Assembly: GCF_013409995.1 (NCBI RefSeq) | Contig: NZ_JACCBX010000001.1 | Coordinates: 308,932 to 372,931 of the forward strand | DNA from: Neobacillus driksii | GTDB taxonomy: Bacteria > Bacillota > Bacilli > Bacillales > Cytobacillaceae | DNA: 64,000 bases | Direction: 5' to 3' | Part shown: piece after piece, positions 60,918 to 64,000 of the stretch | Numbering within the stretch: position 1 is the first letter of the stretch | How the letters are laid out: each line of letters begins with the position of its first letter | Made by a program: the position numbers and the translations under genes | Notes under the pieces: model-generated | Databases searched by the model: none | Told to the model about the DNA's origin: nothing | What the model saw: the letters and a program-made list of their open reading frames with translations, nothing else

Positions 60918-62098
60918 GCGAAAATAACTCCCCGCAGTTGAATAAAACTGGAAATTTATTAGATGATATTCTAGCCAATCCATTTGGTGAAAATCAAGAA
61001 CTAACACCACAAGCACAGCCAGCACCACAGCTTCAAGAAGCCAAGCCTCCAAAACTAATTGATGTTATTCCTGAGGAGAACCGTGCCAAAGCCTATCAGC
61101 TTGCTGAACAAATTGATCCGAGAAATCACCAGGCGATGATTACCTATGGTACCCAGGCACAAGGAAAGCTCTTAAGCTTTTCGCACACTATGCTTGAGCA
61201 TGTCCAGAAAAAGGATATCGGTGAGGTTGGCGAAATCATTAGTGATTTAATGAAGCGGCTGGATGAGGTGAATCCCGATGAACTGAAGGATGGGAAGCCA
61301 TCCTTTTTCGGACGTATGTTTGGAAAAATTTCGAACTCGCTTCAAGAAGTTTTGTCCAAATACCAAAAGACTGGTGCACAAATTGACCGGATTAGTGTGA
61401 AACTTGACCGTAGCAAGAACGTGTTATTATCGGATATTAAACTATTGGAACAGCTTTATGAAACAAATAAAGAATATTTCCATGCTTTAAATGTTTATAT
61501 TGCGGCAGGAGAAATTAAGCTAGAAGAACTGCACCAAAAAACAATTCCGGAAATGAAACGTGCGGCCGCGGCAACCAATGATCAAATGAAGGTTCAAGAA
61601 GTAAACGATATGATTCAGTTTGCTGACCGTTTGGACAAACGCTTATACGATTTGAAATTAAGTCGTGAAATTACCATTCAAAGTGCACCACAAATCCGTC
61701 TCATTCAAAACACGAACCAGGCACTCGTGGAAAAAATACAATCGTCCATCATGACGGCTATTCCGCTCTGGAAAAACCAAGTAGCGATTGCACTAACCCT
61801 CATTCGTCAGCGCCATGCTGTTGAGGCACAGAAAAAGGTATCACAGACTACCAATGAGTTGTTGTTGAAAAATGCTGAAATGCTAAAAACCAATACGATT
61901 GAAACAGCAAAAGAAAATGAACGAGGACTCGTTGATATCGAGACTCTTAAAAAGACTCAGGAAAACTTAATCACCACGCTTGAAGAAACGATGCGCATTC
62001 AAGAAGAAGGGCGCCACAAACGACGTTTGGCTGAGCAGGAACTTGCGAATATGGAAAATGATTTGCGACTGAAACTCTTAGAAATCAAAGGTAAATAA
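60914..62098 (+). CDS. yaaN: TelA-family protein, YaaN-like
   Basis: 394 aa, soluble and largely helical TelA/KlaA (toxic anion resistance) family. [37 protein letters not shown] [38 protein letters not shown] and [20 protein letters not shown] are typical. The name derives from plasmid tellurite resistance; chromosomal copies are linked to envelope or anion stress. It is coupled to xpaC, suggesting a membrane-associated complex. Confidence 0.9.
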   Translation: MSENNSPQLNKTGNLLDDILANPFGENQELTPQAQPAPQLQEAKPPKLIDVIPEENRAKAYQLAEQIDPRNHQAMITYGTQAQGKLLSFSHTMLEHVQKKDIGEVGEIISDLMKRLDEVNPDELKDGKPSFFGRMFGKISNSLQEVLSKYQKTGAQIDRISVKLDRSKNVLLSDIKLLEQLYETNKEYFHALNVYIAAGEIKLEELHQKTIPEMKRAAAATNDQMKVQEVNDMIQFADRLDKRLYDLKLSREITIQSAPQIRLIQNTNQALVEKIQSSIMTAIPLWKNQVAIALTLIRQRHAVEAQKKVSQTTNELLLKNAEMLKTNTIETAKENERGLVDIETLKKTQENLITTLEETMRIQEEGRHKRRLAEQELANMENDLRLKLLEIKGK

Positions 62099-62100
62099 GA

Positions 62101-62141
62101 AAAGCGTCAAGTTCCTATAATGACGGAACTTGACGCTTTTA
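62101..62141. terminator. Bidirectional terminator
   Basis: AAAAGCGTCAAGTTCC pairs perfectly with GGAACTTGACGCTTTT around a 9-nt loop between convergent genes. Confidence 0.92.
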
Positions 62142-62142
62142 A

Positions 62143-62979
62143 CTATATTGCACTATTGTATTCTTCAAGCGTGATCCCTTTGTTCATAATCTCGATTGCA
62201 ATTTCTTTCCCAACATAGCGAAGGTGCCAAGGTTCGTATTGATATCCCGTAATATATTCTTTTCCCTGTGGATATCTAATAATAAACCCGTATTCTGCTG
62301 CGTGCTGTTCCAGCCAAGCTGCCTCTTTGGTACCTCCAAAACAATCTTCAGCGGCACATTTTCCATTACCGCCGGTAACATCAATAGCAAGACCGGTTTC
62401 ATGTTCACTCGTGCCAGGCAATGCACTATACGTTCTTGCCTTTTCATATCCATCACGGTTTACATAGTAGTTAAACAATGTCGTTTGCGTTGCATGAGAT
62501 CGATAGGCGGAAACCCCCAATAGGGAGATACCTTCTGCTTTAGCACCAGCAAATAATTGACTAACGGCAGCTGCGGCTTCTTTACGCATTTTGCGTTTTT
62601 CATTACTTGCTCCAGAAACAAAAGGAATATCGGTAAAAATAAGATCAGTAGGATTATAATTGTCTGGCAGTTTATTTTGTTTATTAACGAGCACCGGAAT
62701 ACTTTCTGGATTAAAAACAACTTGTATACTTTCAGGAGTGGCCGAACCCTCTTGTTCTTTTGGCTTTACGTTTTCTTCAGTCAATGATGGCTCTGGTTGT
62801 TCAGTATTTTCGACATTTTTCTGCTTTTGATCAGTTGGAATTGAGTTTTTATTATCTGGATCTGACAGGACCTCAGACTGGTTAGGATTGCCTTTGGCAT
62901 TCAGAATTTTTTCCGAACAGCCAGATAATAGTACAGTGGTTATGACGATTCCACCGATTATTGAAAAATATTTATTCAC
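62143..62979 (-). CDS. VanY/DdcY-type D-alanyl-D-alanine carboxypeptidase lipoprotein
   Basis: 278 aa. Signal peptide ends in VLLSGC (lipidated Cys at residue 21); an acidic low-complexity spacer (about 25-85) precedes the peptidase M15B domain (about 100-278). Zn ligands and catalytic residues are in SAYRSHATQTTLFNYYV, PGTSEHETGLAIDVTG (His, Asp) and YEPWHLRYVG (His). It trims the last D-alanine from peptidoglycan stems outside the membrane and resembles B. subtilis YodJ. No van regulator is nearby. Confidence 0.9.
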   Translation of the reverse strand: MNKYFSIIGGIVITTVLLSGCSEKILNAKGNPNQSEVLSDPDNKNSIPTDQKQKNVENTEQPEPSLTEENVKPKEQEGSATPESIQVVFNPESIPVLVNKQNKLPDNYNPTDLIFTDIPFVSGASNEKRKMRKEAAAAVSQLFAGAKAEGISLLGVSAYRSHATQTTLFNYYVNRDGYEKARTYSALPGTSEHETGLAIDVTGGNGKCAAEDCFGGTKEAAWLEQHAAEYGFIIRYPQGKEYITGYQYEPWHLRYVGKEIAIEIMNKGITLEEYNSAI

Positions 62980-63326
62980 GATAAAACACCCTTACTTATT
63001 AAATATAGAATTAATTCTAACAAAATTAGACGGCAATATAGTACATTATGTTACATCTTTCGCTATCCAACAATGTGAATTTGAAAAAATAGGCTGTGCA
63101 GCCTATAGTAAATTCAGGATATAAAAGCAAAGCAGGACCTAAGACTCTTTTTTATTAACTGGTTGTATCATATAGTTCTATTAAACACATAAATCGTACG
63201 AAACGGCAAAACTATTGAAAAATGGTGACGCAAAACTAAAGGGGCTAATGTTTTTTTGAACGATGCCAGCCAGTTACCGAACACGATGCTCTGCGATTTA
63301 TGTAAATAAATTGAGGAGGTATTTTT

Positions 63327-63497
63327 GTGTTGCTAAAAAATATGTTTTTAAGAGGGAAATACTATTATCATTTATTTCAGTTTCGACACATTGAAATGAT
63401 GCAGTATGATTGCTTATGTGACGAACTTAAATACGAATTAAAGGTGAAATCTTTGTACCATAATAGTAAAGCATTAGAATTAGGTGCTAGAATATAG
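63327..63497 (+). CDS. Small protein of unknown function
   Basis: 56 aa, GTG start 6 nt after a strong GAGGAGG, with a terminator right after its TAG. The sequence is basic and aromatic at the N-terminus (MLLKNMFLRGKYYYHLFQFR) and ends with LKYELKVKSLYHNSKALELG. No motif recognised. The ribosome site and terminator argue it is real. Confidence 0.6.
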   Translation: MLLKNMFLRGKYYYHLFQFRHIEMMQYDCLCDELKYELKVKSLYHNSKALELGARI

Positions 63498-63527
63498 AAA
63501 AAGTCTGGGATGCCCCCAGACTTTTTT
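63498..63527 (+). terminator. Terminator after the 56-aa gene
   Basis: AAAAAGTCTGGG/CCCAGACTTTTTT stem with 5-nt loop. Confidence 0.88.
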
Positions 63528-63558
63528 GTCGGTTGATTGTAGATATGTTAATAGGAAA

Positions 63559-63671
63559 TGTGAGTAAGTAATTAACAGTTGTGAATAAGTTTGTTAATTA
63601 AGTGGATAAGTTTTTAATATTTGTGGGTAAATAGGAATTAAAGGACTTGATATATTTTTAGTTGTGGATAA
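63559..63671 (+). other. Cluster of DnaA-box-like 9-mers phased at 21 bp
   Basis: TGTGAGTAA (63559), TGTGAATAA (63580), AGTGGATAA (63601) and TGTGGGTAA (63622) begin exactly 21 bp apart, and TGTGGATAA (63663) follows 41 bp later. The last is a perfect DnaA box (complement TTATCCACA); the others have one or two mismatches. All lie in one orientation in the spacer between convergent gene ends, so they are not a promoter. A non-origin DnaA-box cluster is likely (inference). Confidence 0.6.
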
Positions 63672-63761
63672 CCTTGTGCAATCTATCAATATTGTTAATA
63701 ACTTTTGCGAGAGAAAGTCTCTTTCACAACAAAAAGCAACCTTCAGATGCTTGTCTATCGT

Positions 63762-64000
63762 TTAATGTGACGTGGTTTCGCTGCCATCGTCCAGTCCCTC
63801 TTTTGTTACTTTCAAGATTCCAACGGCTCCTTTGGTTGCGTGGTTAAATTGATGCGTCACAATCGGGTAAATGCCTTCTTTTGTAACGGTGAATTCAACC
63901 ACAGCCCCACCGCTTGCTGGAAGCATAACGGTTTGCAAACCTTTCATTAGGTTAAAAGGGTTCCCATCTATATAAACGTTGTCAAAAACAGTGCCGACTA
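63762..64000 (-). CDS. Cupredoxin-type oxidase resembling copper nitrite reductase (C-terminal end only)
   Basis: 79 codons are visible, running off the right edge; the stop is at 63762-63764. VGTVFDNVYIDGNPFNLMKG, QTVMLPASGGAVVEFTV, GIYPIVTHQFNHATKGAVGI and a final LKVTKEG match the second cupredoxin domain of NirK-type or related two-domain multicopper enzymes; the His in VTHQFNHATKG corresponds to the late copper-ligand region. Type cannot be settled without the rest of the gene. Confidence 0.75.
   Translation of the reverse strand, partial: VGTVFDNVYIDGNPFNLMKGLQTVMLPASGGAVVEFTVTKEGIYPIVTHQFNHATKGAVGILKVTKEGLDDGSETTSH

Overview
The window is a chromosomal segment of a low-GC Bacillaceae bacterium, probably a soil Bacillus-type organism in the neighbourhood of Neobacillus or Mesobacillus. 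The evidence is the set of B. subtilis-like gene groups: ytbE-ytbD-ytcD, a yfiYZ-yfhA-yusV siderophore importer with ycgT, alaR-alaT, a thiamine-riboswitch ykoFEDC operon, xpaC-yaaN, an MhqR-type operator and yyaE. Ribosome binding sites are strong (AGGAGG type) and GTG or TTG starts are common. Species is inferred, not proven. I saw no rRNA, tRNA, CRISPR array, prophage or complete insertion sequence other than a RAYT-type gene.

Layout. 1-1742: a cut-off kinase-like gene behind a GT4 glycosyltransferase. 1848-2308: a nested MITE-like repeat between two similar hairpins. 2313-6172: FMN reductase, YjdM-like protein, aldo/keto reductase, MFS pump and HxlR regulator with three evenly spaced operators. 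6204-11379: Fur-box-controlled siderophore ABC importer diverging from a ferredoxin/flavodoxin-type reductase. 11408-15133: GDPD phosphodiesterase, a small protein and a decayed GGDEF-EAL gene. 15292-24825: housekeeping and stress genes (hydroxyacid dehydrogenase, cytochrome c, MsrAB, MOSC, histidine kinase, SPOR-glucosaminidase, EamA, AlaT/AlaR, Nudix, VanZ). 24948-32460: VOC and GNAT enzymes, small proteins, a frameshifted sigma factor, an MhqR-controlled ring-cleavage dioxygenase, and an ECF sigma factor translationally coupled to an internally repeated 401-aa protein. 32497-36167: YyaE-like molybdoenzyme and HupE-like protein. 36168-42161: a 1997-aa secreted lamin-tail/OB-fold/PHP protein. 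42594-46331: TPP riboswitch plus ykoFEDC. 46360-50873: C39-like peptidase and a MacAB/YknXYZ-like efflux system. 51793-53871: RAYT transposase abutting a dead comM. 54004-56170: acyltransferase-aminotransferase fusion with a PlsY paralogue. 56322-62098: small membrane protein, S1C protease, ZupT, a His/Gly-rich protein, XpaC and TelA-like YaaN. 62143-64000: VanY-type carboxypeptidase, a 56-aa protein, a phased DnaA-box-like cluster, and the 3' end of a cupredoxin oxidase resembling NirK.

Cross-cutting themes. A dispersed palindromic repeat (head GGTGCCTGTCACC or its inverse, usually followed by a GTGGACACTGTCCAC hairpin) occurs about eleven times between 23.6 and 60 kb. A RAYT gene lies among the copies, so these are probably its REP sequences. 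Three genes are broken (GGDEF-EAL, comM, sigma factor). The best candidates for undescribed biology are the ECF sigma/repeat-protein pair, the FeeM-like N-acyltransferase-aminotransferase fusion next to PlsY, the RAYT/REP family with a head found in two orientations, and the 21-bp phased DnaA-box-like array at 63559-63671.
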